This document shows, in pieces, positions 46,789 to 58,111 of a stretch of 64,000 nucleotides of DNA (positions are counted from its first letter, which is position 1; every line of letters begins with the position of its first letter). This DNA is from Pseudomicrostroma phylloplanum (taxonomy: Eukaryota; Basidiomycota; Exobasidiomycetes; Microstromatales), in contig BCHS01000016.1 of the NCBI GenBank assembly GCA_039545275.1, positions 310,001 through 374,000 of the forward strand, in the 5' to 3' direction. The notes under the pieces are model-generated. The model had not been told where the DNA came from. It made no database searches and was given only the letters and a program-made list of their open reading frames with translations. A program made the position numbers and the translations under genes.

Positions 46789-48266
46789 CTAGAAGACCTC
46801 GACCTCAATGATTGATCCACAGCCATTGCAGACCTGCTTCTTGACGCCCGAATCTTGCGCTACAGCATCCCCATCCTCTCCCTCTCCCTCCTCGAGATCC
46901 ACCCATTCGTGGCGATGCTCCTCGTCCCTCCTCCTCTGCCAGACATTGTCCCTCGTCCTTTTCCTCAGCTCCTTCAACGAGTCCTGGAACTTCTTTCCCC
47001 TCTTGCGACTCTTCTCTTCCTCTCTTCTCTCGAACTCTTGATCCAGGCCTTGCTCTGACCCCCATTTCGCAGCGGAGTAGGCATAGGTTTCCACCTGGCA
47101 GCGCAGGAAGAGCATCATGTTTGAATAGGTAGACTTGTGTGGGTTTGCCTTGAGGAGGTGGGGGAGCAATTCCGGATCCCTGAGCTCGGGATCGGTGAGG
47201 AGATAGTCCTTGTAGCAACACGATGAATAGATGGACCGTCAGACCAGGCAATCATCCTGCAGCCTCGCCCAAGCCCCATATGTACTCACCTCCTTGACCT
47301 CAGTCTTCGTCAAGAGACTGTACAGCTCCGGCATCTTCCTCTCGCAGCTCCTGCAGACTTTGACGCCAAACACCTTCCTGAGCTGATCGTTGAGCTCCTT
47401 ACTCTGACAATGGGCGCAGATCTCCTCGCGATCGTCTAGGACGATACCCGGCTCCATGGCGTCTCTCATCCGCTGCCGCTCCCTCTCCCTCTCCTTGCGG
47501 ACCTCCTCGACCGTCTTCCGTCCGCCTTCGACAAGGGAGTCTTCATCGATGAGAAATCCACCCTTTGAGTTGTGCAGCTTGCTCAGATCGAACTCAATGT
47601 AATCGCCCAGGGACTGATCGCGCGGCAGGGGTCCACTGAAGTCATCCCGCTGTTGCCGATCGCGAGCTTCGGGTAGCCGGGGCCGGCCGGTAGCTGGATT
47701 GATCTCGACTTTCCGAGGTGGTGCAGCGGAGGATGCGTCTCTGCTACCGCGAGGAGGAAGGCTGGTCTGGTCCTGATGGGCATTGCGGGACGTGGCGGGA
47801 ATGGAGCGCAGCGAGCCATTGGGACCGATGGTAGGCTGCTCGAGGGGAACGGGACCATTGGCAGGCCGCTTGCCGTTGGCATTGAGCTTGTGCTGTGGGA
47901 ACTGGGCTGCTGCTTGGGCCTGTATCCGAGCTTTGGCTGATCATCGGCAAGAATGCAAGGGCGGCATAGAGGCATTAGCTGCGATGGCTCCACATACCAG
48001 CCAGCCGACTGAGCGTGATTGACTCACCCTTGAGCCTGTTTTCCTGCAGTGTCCTCACATGCTCTGGCGTCGCAGGCAGGTCTCGAGGCCTGTAAGACGA
48101 TGACGAGAAGGGGAGCATATCAGAGGTCGGCGCTCAAGAGCGTACATAGTGGCGAAGGGAGCTGCAAGCCAGTGCTCGAAAGCTAGCGTGCTGCTACTCA
48201 CCCTCTGCTGGGTGGCGGTGTGACCTGCCTGGGGCCCGTGGAGGGTCCTGCCTCGGCACTCGACAT
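46789..48266 (-). CDS. RAD14: RAD14 / XPA nucleotide-excision repair damage-verification protein
   Basis: The model is complement(join(46789..47208, 47290..47936, 48028..48089, 48202..48266)), 397 residues in frame. Rad14/XPA binds kinked damaged DNA, recruits RPA and the Rad1-Rad10 nuclease, and verifies lesions. The zinc finger is complete: ICAHCQSK with Cys near 216 and 219 and VCRSCERK with Cys near 237 and 240. The family core follows: [11 protein letters not shown] joined by splicing to [20 protein letters not shown], then [11 protein letters not shown] and [15 protein letters not shown]. The tail ends with [13 protein letters not shown], matching the XPA terminus type. Exon 1 ([14 protein letters not shown]) and exon 2 are short and Pro-rich. 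The start at 48266 is the first ATG of the spliced frame. It is divergent from the RS-rich gene. Identity is secure. Confidence 0.93.
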
Positions 48267-48936
48267 CTCAGCGGATGATAGAATGGAAATGGATAGCAGC
48301 GGGAGAGGATAGGATACAGAGATGATGATGGAGGAAGAAGGAGGAAGCGGTACAGCTAACAATGGCGAGGTCAAGTGTGGGGTGAGGTGAATTTCATCGG
48401 GCGTGGCTGGTGAGCTGCATCCTTTGACCCAACACCTCCACTTCCGCGATTCTACCGGACAGTACGACGGCGACAGAGCATGACAGCGCCGATAGCTGAG
48501 AACAGGTGCTGAATGGAAGGAAACGCCCTTTTGGGCAAGGCTGAGGGCCATTTACAATGCATCCATCGCACTGCTTCAACAGAGGATACCCATGTGCCCA
48601 GCTGTACTCAATCGCCTCTGCGTCTGCCTCTCGATGCCGCGTTCCCTTCGTGCTTCCTCCTCACATCTCCTCACCCGACTCTACTGCTGCTTGCATCAGA
48701 CTGATACACTCCTCGAAGCATCTTCTCTCGATGGGAGACTGTTGGAATCGTGAATTGACCGGTGTAACCACCGTCCATCGCGGGATCCTCGAGCTCTCGG
48801 CTCCGATGTGGCCTCCCGGCAACACGGAAAGGGCGAAAAGTGGAGCAGAGGCAAAGGGCGGAAACAGCAGACTCGCAGTAATCCTCCTAGTCATTACTCC
48901 TACCTCACCAGCTCTTCCACCCGGGCTCAATTTACG
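48267..48936. promoter_or_regulatory. Divergent promoter region, RAD14 / RS-rich gene
   Basis: About 670 bases. An open frame runs into the RS-rich gene from 48808, but it begins with GTG and is taken as leader. Short frames otherwise; no gene is recognised. Confidence 0.45.
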
Positions 48937-50414
48937 ATGGCTGAGCAGGATTCAGCGACGACCAGCAGCAGGGACCGTCATGAGGATCGGCACAGAGAGG
49001 AGCGGCACGAGTCTCGGCACCACCGCGAGAGGGACAGGCGGGACGAGATAGAAGATGACGAGGCTCGGCGTATCAGGAGGAAGAGAGAGCGGGAGGACCG
49101 CCGCGATGGCGATGGCCAAGACGATGAGAGACGGCGCGCCGATAGGAGGAGGCAACGGGAAGACGAAGACGGTCGTAAACGCTCGAGAAAGGAAGGCGAC
49201 GACGACAAGGACAGACGACGTGATCGAGATGATCGTCCTCACTCGTCGTCCTCGCGGCATCACTCTAGCAAGAAGCATCGCCGACATCGCTCTCCCTCGT
49301 ACTCTTCCGCTTCCGCTTCTGACGAAGGCGACGACAGCGCTTCTTCGAGCTCAAGCGAGCAGCCCTCCGTCCATCCCCGCCTTGCCTCCGCTGGACTCAA
49401 CCCCCTGACAAAAGACGACTACTACGCCCAATCCGCTCCCTTCCGGCACTGGCTCCTCACCTCTCGCAAGCCCAAGCGCCTAAACGATCTCTCCTCTCGC
49501 GAGTCGCACTACCTCTTCCGCAAATTCATAGACAAGTACAATCGCGGACGACTGCCCGACCTCTACTATACCGAGGGCGGAATCACGTCCAACTCCCTTG
49601 CGACGACCTCTGCGGGACAGACGGGGTACAAGTGGGGGTTTGTTGAGAAGCGCAGCAGGAGGGATCAGGAGGAGGTGGATCTGCTCAGGGACGGAGTCGA
49701 CTCGCTCACAAATGGGATGAGCAGAGGAGCGAGGGAGAGGAGAGAGAGGGAGATGAAGTCGCGCTCCTCCCGGGGGCGTGGGGCTGCCGAGGAGGGAGAA
49801 GGGGAGGAGATCGGACCGATGATGCCTCCAGCTGCAGGACCCAGTAGCGGACCCACACCCGCACCGCTTGGCAGGGGCGCCCACCCAACAGACGCCAGGC
49901 TAGCAGCAGAAGAAGCGGCCGAGCACGCCCGTCGGCAACTCCAAGCGCAGCGTCGCGGCGAGCGGCGTGACGCCAAGGACCTTCGCGACGAGGCCAACCC
50001 GCGTGCTACGGGGCGCGACGCTGTCATTGAGAAGCGTAGGGAGACCAACAGGGCCAATCGAGACTTTGAGGCCGCGAGGAGCGTCGGGGACGTTGAGCTG
50101 CCAGAGGAACAGCTGATGGGCGGGGGAGCGAGCTTCCAGGAAGCGTGAGTGGCACCTGACAGTACAGCGGCAGCAGCTCCGACTACCTTCTCTCACACGC
50201 TTGCTGACCGTCTTGCCCCCCTTCTTACCTCACCAGTCTGGCGGCGCAAAGCCGAAATCGTCTCGGCCCCGCACGGTCTAAAGCGCAAGAGGCGCGCGAG
50301 GCGAAGCGCTTTGAGAAGGAACAGGAGATGGAGAGCAAGCGACAGGCATTCAAAGCAAAGGAGGACGGGACGATGGCCATGCTCAAGGAGCTGGCCAAGA
50401 GTAGGTTTGGGTGA
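48937..50414 (+). CDS. RS/RD-rich nuclear protein, SCI1-like (possible splicing-associated factor)
   Basis: The model is join(48937..50144, 50237..50414), 461 residues, ATG in ACGATGGCTGAG. The first ~170 residues are an Arg/Asp/Glu/Ser-rich tract (RDRHEDRHREERHESRHH style), as in SR-related splicing proteins. The conserved core follows: PLTKDDYYAQSAPFRHWLL, RLNDLSSRESHYLFRKFI and KYNRGRLPDLYY, which resembles eukaryotic proteins of the plant SCI1 (style cell-cycle inhibitor) type; I recall this family only loosely. The end is charged and helical (EARRQLQ, EAKRFEKEQEMES), finishing KELAKSRFG after the spliced exon. Nuclear localisation is likely from composition. It is convergent with the RRN5-like gene, with 98 bases between stops. 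The gene is certain, the family name tentative. Confidence 0.7.
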
Positions 50415-50512
50415 TGGGCCGAGGAGCAGGGAAGCAGAGGGAATATGGTCGATGGTGATGCTATCATGCTTGATCGGTTGTTGTATTGCTGCTCTTCAGG
50501 AGGCGAGGCGCT

Positions 50513-53500
50513 CTAGTTCTCTGCCATCTCAACATCATCATCATCGTCCTCCCCATTCTCTGCGTCCGCATCTGACTCTTCGTCTCCATCCCCCTCTTCA
50601 GCAGGCGACATCTCGCCCAGCGAGTCGTCATCTACTGCACGGCTCTTGCGATCCTTCTTTGCGTCCATCATTTCCTGCAACCAGTCAGGGATGGCATCGC
50701 TCCCTTCGGCGTCCTCATCATCAGCCATGTCCGCATCTTCTCTTTCTTGTGCCGCCTCCTCTTCCTCTCCTACCTGTTCGTCTCCAACGCCTTCATCCGT
50801 TCGACCATGGTTGGCACCCTCAACCGATCCACGGGCAGGTGCAGGCACAAGCAGCTGCACTTTCCCTCCAAAGCATTTCTCCCAATCGCCCCGCAGAGCA
50901 CGCCCATCTCGCTGCTCGTCCTGCCTAGCCAGCTCCTCCCACCAGGCCTCGGATTCGGCCTCCGAGTCCGCCTCTTCTCCAGAGGAAGCACGGTCTGAGG
51001 TGTCGCTCTCGTCGGCAGAGTCGTCGCTCGACGCTCCTCGGCGCATCGTCGTCCTGTTTGGCCAGTAGAAGCCGCGCCACATCGGCGGGATGGCCTCGTC
51101 GGCTCGACTCTTTTGACGTCGTGAGAAGTCCCCGCTACTGGAAGCGGAGGAGGCCCAGATGGAGCGCACTGCCTGCACTTCGGCCGCTTCGGCGTTGGAC
51201 TCGAAGAGCTCAACCTCTTCTTCGTTGTCGTCGGTCAGGTCTTCTGCTGCGCCGTGCTCCAAGACTTGTCGACGCTTGCGTTTCCCGAGGGAGGAGAGGG
51301 TGGTCAAGGCTCGTGAGAGGGAGCTGTCCTGCTGCGAGGGGTCTCCGAGGGAGGTGTAGTCCTTATCAGCAAGTAGGTGCACCTGACTCTGCCAATCTAC
51401 TGGCGGGTCTCGCTCCATGTTGGCAAGGCCGTGCTGGCGCTCTTCTTCGGTGAGACTTCGAGAGGCTCCTTGGACAGCTTCGCGCTCGCGCTTGCGCAGC
51501 TCTGCCATGCTTGTGACCTGCTTTCGCTCGCGGAGTACTTGTCTTACCTCTGCTGCAGAGATGCTCGTCTTGTGGTCGTGCTTTGCTTGTTGCGCTGCAC
51601 TCTGTGCGATCTGCGAAACAAAGGTGCGGAGCTTATCGCCTAAATCCGGGAGCATTCGTAGCATGTCCAGCCTGGTAGCGATGGATTTTTCCGGCCGTTC
51701 CAACTCTGCCTCTTCACCTGTGAAACATCTCGTCTTCTCATTCATAACCTGCACAAGATGAAAGAGCCCGTGCAGATTGAGAGTGCGGAGAGCTGTTTCT
51801 CCTCCAACCTCAGCAAGTCGGCCGGTAATGTCTTGGCGAGAAGCCCCAATCTGTCGGAGGCGATCAGCCCTTTTGTCTTCGAAGTTGACTGCATCTTGCT
51901 CTCTGTTGCTTACGGGAAGATCGACAACACCGCTGTCGTTGGTCGCTTCTACAATCCTTGCATTGACGGCCTCGGCATTGGGATCAGAAGTGCTCGGTAC
52001 GCCCTCTGTATCCGGAGCCGAAGCTGGATCTAGTATCGTCTGCTGCGCATCGCCTTGACCCGTTGACTCCGTGGCCCCAGGCGTGGGTGAAGATTGCCAT
52101 GGTGCAGCACGGCCGGGAGTAATGCCGTCGCTCCAAGCATCAAATCCAGTCCGCAGAGCAGCCTCCAACCCCCATCTAACAATCCTCGTTCGAATCCTAC
52201 TCCTTGCAGTGGCCCTCTCCTCGGGAGGCAGAGCATAGATGACATCCCGAAAGGGTTCCAAAATGCTGCTCTTCCCGCTCTTGCGCTCCTGCACGCCTTT
52301 CATGCCTACCCGTGGTAGCCGCGTGCCCTTTTGCATGGGAGGTACTAAGAAGTCTGAGACGGCATCCGACTGCAATGGGCCGTACTTGGCTTCGTAGCGC
52401 TTGATGCGCATTCGAACTCTATTTCTTTCCTTGCTTGACAAGCCCGCGAGGGTCTCGATGCCAGTGGTGATCCCTGTGGTGTTGCTCGGACCTTCTAGAG
52501 GTGTTGAGCCCGAGGGAGCCGACTGAAGCAGGTTTGCCATCCAGTGCCCCTCGTCGATGCTAACGGACGACAGAATGCGGTCCAAGGCAGCCTTTGTGCC
52601 TACCTTGAGCTTCTCTTTTGCCGTGCGTGCCAATTGAGCTAGCTCTCTCGCTCTCCTCTCTTCCAGAAGATCCACAGGCAACGTATCAGCCCATACAAGC
52701 CGTGTCTCGCAAAGAAGCTTGCGTGGCAGAGGTGCAGGGGTGTCTGAATGAACGTCTCTGTGCCGATTGTGTCTGATACCAGTGCCGACCCGAGCGAGAT
52801 GTAGATCAAAGCGGGGCGTGCTGCCACGACTAGCTTTAGTCTTTGACTCGGCCACGGGCGTGGCCCGTATGAGGAAGCCGAGCTCAATTGCTCGCAAGAT
52901 GAGGCGGTAAGCGGCTCCCCCATGAGCGCTTTCGATATCCTCCGCCTGCTTACTCGCAGCTGCCTCTGCCTCCCTCAGATCAGCTTCTGTATTCCCCGAA
53001 GGAAGTGTCTTGGACCTTTGAGCACCTGCGAGTCTCTGAGGCTTAGGCAAAGGCGGTACAGGGTGGGTCTGGGAGTACCTCAGCCACGCTGCGTTGCCCT
53101 CCCCCTTTGCCTTGGAGGCAGTCCGAGTACGACAGACCATCAAGTGGAGAAGATCGTCGAATGCGTACACAGAAACGGGTGAAGACACTGTTTCTCGCTG
53201 CTTGAGCTCAATGTGGGCTGATGTTCCATGCTGTCCTGACTTGCTTGCTTGTTGGCGAAGGAAGAGCAGAGCATTGAGTACTTGGCTGTCCCAAGACACG
53301 GGCGTGTCCTGGCTGAGGCCGCTAATCTGCGGGCCTCTTTGTCCACTCTTTCCTTCAACAGTAAACTGATGATGAGTACTGTCGTTTGCGCTAAGCTGGC
53401 GAGCAGCTTCCTCCTCGAGGGCTGTCCAATGGGCAGGTACCTCCTTCGCAGACGGCAGAGACCTGATCCTGCGTGCACCCGATTTACGATACTGATCAGA

Positions 53501-54088
53501 ACTGATCAGCCCATGCGAAGCTGCCTCTAAGAGATATATATATTGGGACACTTGTACGGCTGTCTTGGTACCATTCAGGTCATCGGTGATCAGGTCCGGC
53601 CGCAGACGCGAGTGTCGGGCCAGGGATGGGAAAAAGGCACTCTGCTCAGCCTCGGTCCAGCCAGGAGGTGATATGCGCTCTTGAGAAGTACTTGATTCTG
53701 CGCCGTCGGGCTCAGTCCCAGGTAGAACTGGCTCTATGCTATTGAGCTGCGACGAAGAAGAGCCCTTGTGAGGAAACAGTCGTAGGCGCTTGGGCCTGTG
53801 GAAGTGTCTCCACACGTCTTGGGCATGAGCAGCCAGCCTGTCCCTGTACTTCGCCAGATCAATGGCATCAGGTCCAGCATCAGAGGAATCCGCGTTGATA
53901 GAGTCCTCAAGGTCGGTATCATCATCCGAGGCATGGTTGTTGGGGGAATTGTGCGCTTGGCCGTTGCTTACGGACCTTGAGCGGCTGGAGCTTGCCTGGC
54001 GTTGCACTTGGCCTAGGATGCTGTCCTCGTCATGACTGTTGCTGCTGCTATTGCTACTGCCGCTCTCACTGCCAGCTTGACTGCTCAT
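50513..54088 (-). CDS. RRN5-like SANT/Myb-domain protein (RNA polymerase I upstream activating factor)
   Basis: Single exon of 1191 residues, ATG at 54088 (MSSQAGSESGSS). Rrn5 is a subunit of the yeast UAF complex that sits upstream of the rDNA promoter. The main hint is a SANT/Myb-like segment near 150-195: PPGWTEAEQSAFFPSLARHSRLRPDLI followed by VQVSQYIYLLEAA, the pattern of fungal Rrn5-like proteins. Additional helical blocks include WTALEEEAARQL, RLVWADTLPVDLLEERRARELA and SSKERNRVRMRIKRYEAKYG. The end is very acidic (Asp/Glu-rich) with FGGKVQLLVP. It is about three times longer than yeast Rrn5. The rDNA role is inferred from resemblance only; another SANT-containing chromatin protein is possible. 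It is divergent from mtIF2 by about 315 bases. Confidence 0.6.
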   Translation of the reverse strand: MSSQAGSESGSSNSSSNSHDEDSILGQVQRQASSSRSRSVSNGQAHNSPNNHASDDDTDLEDSINADSSDAGPDAIDLAKYRDRLAAHAQDVWRHFHRPKRLRLFPHKGSSSSQLNSIEPVLPGTEPDGAESSTSQERISPPGWTEAEQSAFFPSLARHSRLRPDLITDDLNGTKTAVQVSQYIYLLEAASHGLISSDQYRKSGARRIRSLPSAKEVPAHWTALEEEAARQLSANDSTHHQFTVEGKSGQRGPQISGLSQDTPVSWDSQVLNALLFLRQQASKSGQHGTSAHIELKQRETVSSPVSVYAFDDLLHLMVCRTRTASKAKGEGNAAWLRYSQTHPVPPLPKPQRLAGAQRSKTLPSGNTEADLREAEAAASKQAEDIESAHGGAAYRLILRAIELGFLIRATPVAESKTKASRGSTPRFDLHLARVGTGIRHNRHRDVHSDTPAPLPRKLLCETRLVWADTLPVDLLEERRARELAQLARTAKEKLKVGTKAALDRILSSVSIDEGHWMANLLQSAPSGSTPLEGPSNTTGITTGIETLAGLSSKERNRVRMRIKRYEAKYGPLQSDAVSDFLVPPMQKGTRLPRVGMKGVQERKSGKSSILEPFRDVIYALPPEERATARSRIRTRIVRWGLEAALRTGFDAWSDGITPGRAAPWQSSPTPGATESTGQGDAQQTILDPASAPDTEGVPSTSDPNAEAVNARIVEATNDSGVVDLPVSNREQDAVNFEDKRADRLRQIGASRQDITGRLAEVGGETALRTLNLHGLFHLVQVMNEKTRCFTGEEAELERPEKSIATRLDMLRMLPDLGDKLRTFVSQIAQSAAQQAKHDHKTSISAAEVRQVLRERKQVTSMAELRKREREAVQGASRSLTEEERQHGLANMERDPPVDWQSQVHLLADKDYTSLGDPSQQDSSLSRALTTLSSLGKRKRRQVLEHGAAEDLTDDNEEEVELFESNAEAAEVQAVRSIWASSASSSGDFSRRQKSRADEAIPPMWRGFYWPNRTTMRRGASSDDSADESDTSDRASSGEEADSEAESEAWWEELARQDEQRDGRALRGDWEKCFGGKVQLLVPAPARGSVEGANHGRTDEGVGDEQVGEEEEAAQEREDADMADDEDAEGSDAIPDWLQEMMDAKKDRKSRAVDDDSLGEMSPAEEGDGDEESDADAENGEDDDDDVEMAEN

Positions 54089-54403
54089 CAGGGAGGCATG
54101 ACCAAGTAAAAGAAGATGGGAGCCTTGCTATACTCTCACGAGACTCGAGGTGCGAACGGTATTGAGTCGCAAGGAAAGGTGGGCTGAGTATGGCGTTCTT
54201 TGGGAAGGAGTGTTTGAGCGTGGCCTCTTCTCACTTCCGTCCTGAGCGGAAAGGGAAAATTGTCAGATGCTGCAGCAGATCTTCCTGTTGGCCAGAGGAC
54301 GCCGGACGTGAGCCGATCATCAAACCTTCCTTCCTTCCATTCTCATCGTAGTCATCATCATCATCCTCACACTCATCTCCTCTTTGGTATCCCTGCCGTA
54401 GTC
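54089..54403. promoter_or_regulatory. Divergent promoter, RRN5-like / mtIF2
   Basis: About 315 bases with TCATCATC repeats near 54347-54370. Open frame upstream of the mtIF2 ATG is treated as leader because it does not begin with ATG. Confidence 0.45.
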
Positions 54404-57400
54404 ATGCTTCGACTCGGCGCCCGGAGATACCAGCTGTCCGCCTTGACCCTCACGCGGACGGCCCTCCTCGAGTCAGCCACTGCCACCTCCTCTGCATGTC
54501 ACCTCTTGGCTAATCGCCGGCACTATGCCGAAGATTCAGGCGGCTCGGACCGATTTGCAGGAGGCAATCGGGGCAACTACCAGGACCGACCACCCAGGCG
54601 AGACTCGTACGCCAATGATCAGTCTCGACCTAGGGCGCCTCGTACCGGACCAAGTGCCCCCAGCAGGGGTGGGGGAGCAGGCGGAGGTGGATACGGAGGG
54701 AACAACTACAGGGACCGCAATAGCGGCGGAGACAGACCCTCTTTCAATCGTGATCAGGACTCACCTCGATTCAACAACAGAGGCCCACCTCGTGATCGCG
54801 ATGGTGCTCAAGGGCAGCGTTACGGAAGCGACCGGCCGCAATACAATAACCGACCGGACCAGCGATCGCAGCAGCAGTCTTACCAGCGACAGCCCGGCTT
54901 CCGCTCTCAAGGTCCGCCACGGGACGGCGACAACTCTCGAGGACCACGGCAGCGTTTTGATCAGCGATCAGACGCTGGTGGGCAGCAGGAGCGCCGACCT
55001 TCCTTTCGCAGCTCCAGCGGCCAAGACGGAGAGCGGTACGGCGGGCAACGCCAAGGAGGTGGCGGCAATGACCGTACTTCCTTCAACCGCTTCGATCGTG
55101 GGGCTCAACAAGGGCAGGCTAGATCACCCGGTGGACAATATGGAAATCAACGGCGGCCAGATAACCGGAGGGACGATTTCGCTGGACCCAACCGGCAAGA
55201 CAGGGGACGCCAGGCAAAGGAGGCCGATATAGAGGAGGGCGATACAGGCAAGAGAGGAGACCTGGGGGAAGCCGGAGCAGACTCCTTTCCGGGTGGTGAA
55301 GAAGGCGTTGCCGCTCCTCGCGAAAGCAGGAACGAAGGCCAGAGCCGGAGGCGGGACCGGGTGAACGCCAAGAAGGCTCCTGCGCTCAAGGAGTGGTGGG
55401 AGGAGAAGAAGGAGGAGGAGGCTCCTCCCCCTGAGCCAAAGCAGAAAAAGGTCAAGGCTTTCAAGCCCGTAGCTATCGTTGAGAAGGCAAAAGAGGTCTT
55501 CCTGCCGCAAGTCATCAGTGTCTCCAACCTCAGCAGACTACTGGGAGTCAAGCTACGGTCTCTTCAGCGCGTCATGGAAGGTCAAGCTCTGAGCGATACC
55601 CGGCCCGATGCCCTCCTATCCTTCGACGACTCTTCGCTGCTGTGCGCGGAGTATAACCTCGAGGCCATCTCGGATGATGAGGCGGCTTTCGACATCTACC
55701 CGGCCCTGCCGCCACCGCCCTCTCAGCGAGCTTTTCTTCCCTACCGACCTCCAGTAGTGGCGGTGATGGGACACGTCGATCACGGAAAGACGTCTCTGCT
55801 GGATCGTCTTCGCAGCGCTTCGGTCGCAGCAGGTGAAGCGGGCGGTATCACTCAGCACATTGGAGCCTTTTCAGTGCCGGTCAAGTCTGCCGCCTCCTCC
55901 GACGCCGTTTCTGCCGTCAGCAAGATCACCTTCCTGGACACGCCGGGCCATGCTGCTTTCAGCAACATGAGGGCGAGGGGCGCAAAGGTCACTGACATTG
56001 TTGTCCTCGTTGTAGCTGCCGATGATGGAGTCATGACGCAGACAAAGGAAGTCATCGGCCTCTACCAGTCTCTGGAAGCGGAAGCAGCCGCTTCTGCCGA
56101 GGAAGAGCGCAAAGAGGCCGAAGCTGCCGAAGTCGAGGGTGAAGCCGCTGCGGCTGCTGCTACCGCTGGCTCTAGTGCGGCGGCGGGCGCGCAGCGCAAG
56201 AAGCAGAACAATATCCAGCTCATCGTCGCTGTGAGCAAATGCGACCGACCCGAGGCCAATGTGCAACGTGTCAAAGAGCAGCTAGGCTCAGAGGGCATCT
56301 ACGTCGAGGACCTCGGAGGCGACGTACCGTGTGTGGAGATTTCCAGCAAGACAGGCGACGGCTTTGAGGAGTTTGAAGAGACGCTCGCTGCCATGGCCGA
56401 GCTTGGTGACCTTCGTGCACCCGTCGAGGGATCTGCAGAGGGACTCATCCTCGAGAGCAGGACCGAGAAGGGTAAGGGCAACACGGCTACGGTGCTGGTC
56501 ACCCGCGGTAGTCTCAAGGCGGGAGACTGCATCATTGCCGGCAAGACGTGGGCAAAGGTACGGCAGATGGTCGACTCCAACGGCCAAAACGTCAAGGCTA
56601 CCCCACCAGGAGAAGCCGTCCTGGTCTCGGGCTGGAAGGAGCTTCCCAATGCCGGCGACGAAGTACTGAGCGCCGCCAAGGAAGAAGAGATCAAAAAGGC
56701 CGTCGCGAACCGTCTTGAGGGTGAAGATAGGAAGAAGATGATGCAGGTGGCCATTGCCGTCAATGAGTCTCGGCGCAAGGCGCAGGAAGAGGAGAACAAG
56801 GAGGCTCTGCTTGAGCAGGAGGAGCGGGAGAGGAGGCGAGCGCAGAGGCTTGCCGAGTCTGAGGGCAGAGTGTATGAGGAGGCCAAGGAGGCTGGCACTG
56901 CAGACGAAGGCGAGGAGGGTGCCGATGCAGACTCTGATGTCAAGGAGCTGCGCCTCGTCGTCAAGTCCGACTTTAGCGGTACGGGCGAAGCCCTCGTGGG
57001 CGCTCTAGCCGGCATCGGCACAAAGGGCGCCCGCATCAAAATCCTCAGCGTCGGCGTCGGCGAGATCAACGAGGCCGACGTGAACATGGCTCGCGCCCTC
57101 GGAGGACACATCTTGGGCTTCAACGTCAAGGCTCCGCGCAAGATCCAGGATCAGGTCGACGCGCTCAACAAGGTCACTGCGGGACAGGGAGGAGTGCACA
57201 TCTATAGCTCGCCCATCATCTACCAGATCTTAGAGTACGTCACGAGCGCACTGGTCAAGCTGCTGCCGCCCGTCATTGAGATGCGCGTGCTGGGAGAGGC
57301 AACCGTCGCGCAGGTCTTCTCGATCAACGTCAAAAGTAGGCAGTTCACTAATATTGCTGGGTGCAGGATCACGAATGGGACGGTCAAGAGAGATAAGATG

Positions 57401-57739
57401 GTGAGGGTGATGAGGAGGAAGGGGAGGGGTGCGAGCGGTGGGGATGTGGATGGGGCGGACGAGCCGGAGAGGGAGGCAGTTTGGCAGGGCAATATCGACT
57501 CGTTGAAGCACGTCAAGAAGGAGGTGAGTATTTGGTGCGAGGTGCACACGGAGCGATCGATGAACGAGACTGACCAGTCCTCCCTTGCTCCCTTTGCTTT
57601 CCCTTTCTTGCTGCACATCTAGGTCCAGGAGATGCGCAAGGGAACCGAGTGTGGAATCTCCTTCGAAGGCTTCCAGGCCTTCCAGCAGGGGGACATTGTA
57701 CAGAGCATCGAGCTGGTCGAGGTCCCTCGCACACTATAA
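54404..57739 (+). CDS. Mitochondrial translation initiation factor IF-2
   Basis: The model is join(54404..57523, 57623..57739), 1078 residues. IF-2 is a GTPase that brings initiator tRNA to the mitochondrial ribosome. The N-terminus [20 protein letters not shown] is a plausible presequence. A long Arg/Gly/Gln/Asp-rich disordered region (about 60-360) precedes an IF2-N-like segment ([20 protein letters not shown]). G domain: GHVDHGKTS near 456, [20 protein letters not shown] near 512, and [11 protein letters not shown]. The G4 motif has Ser where Asn is common. An Ala/Glu-rich insert sits between G3 and G4. C-terminal domains: [46 protein letters not shown]. Splicing removes an intron that would truncate the end and adds [18 protein letters not shown], the expected terminus. 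Identity is secure. Confidence 0.95.
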
Positions 57740-58111
57740 GAGGCAGCGGGTAGCGGGCAGCGGGTAGCGGGCAGCGGGTAGCGGGCAGCGGGGGACCAAG
57801 AGGAAGAGGAGCCTGTAGAGAGCATTAGTGCATCCTGTACATCAGAAGCAACACCACAAGTAGAACGCACACATCCTCCACTCTTCTTCGACATGCTGTG
57901 CATGGGCGCTGCTCTTGCTCCCCGAAGCCAGAGCTGTTTGAAATGAGAAAGGCCAAATGTCATTGATGGGAGTGAGCGTAAACGAGAGAAAAACATACAT
58001 GTTGACGGAAATGAAAGGAGGGCGATCAAGTAGATGACGGAGGGACCTTAGTAAGGTGCTTCTGTGGTCCCAGATGCGCTAGGTCGGACTGTAAAGGAGG
58101 GCTCATTGTCG
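57740..58111. other. Convergent intergenic region between mtIF2 and Gag-like copy A
   Basis: About 370 bases holding the 14-bp repeat at its left end. It is the border between the housekeeping block and the Gag-like array. No terminal inverted repeat or LTR was recognised. Confidence 0.4.
57743..57793. repeat. 14-bp tandem repeat, 3.5 copies
   Basis: Perfect units AGCGGGTAGCGGGC start at 57745, 57759 and 57773, with a partial fourth, immediately after the mtIF2 stop. The unit is a near-duplication of TAGCGGG/CAGCGGG. Confidence 0.9.

Noticed and set aside
48808..48936. Upstream extension of the RS-rich protein
   Set aside because: It begins with GTG and reads like leader sequence; the ATG at 48937 precedes the typical acidic and RS-rich start.
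52188..52197. GTTCGAATCC, resembling a tRNA B box
   Set aside because: It lies inside the RRN5-like coding sequence, and no A box or acceptor stem could be built around it.
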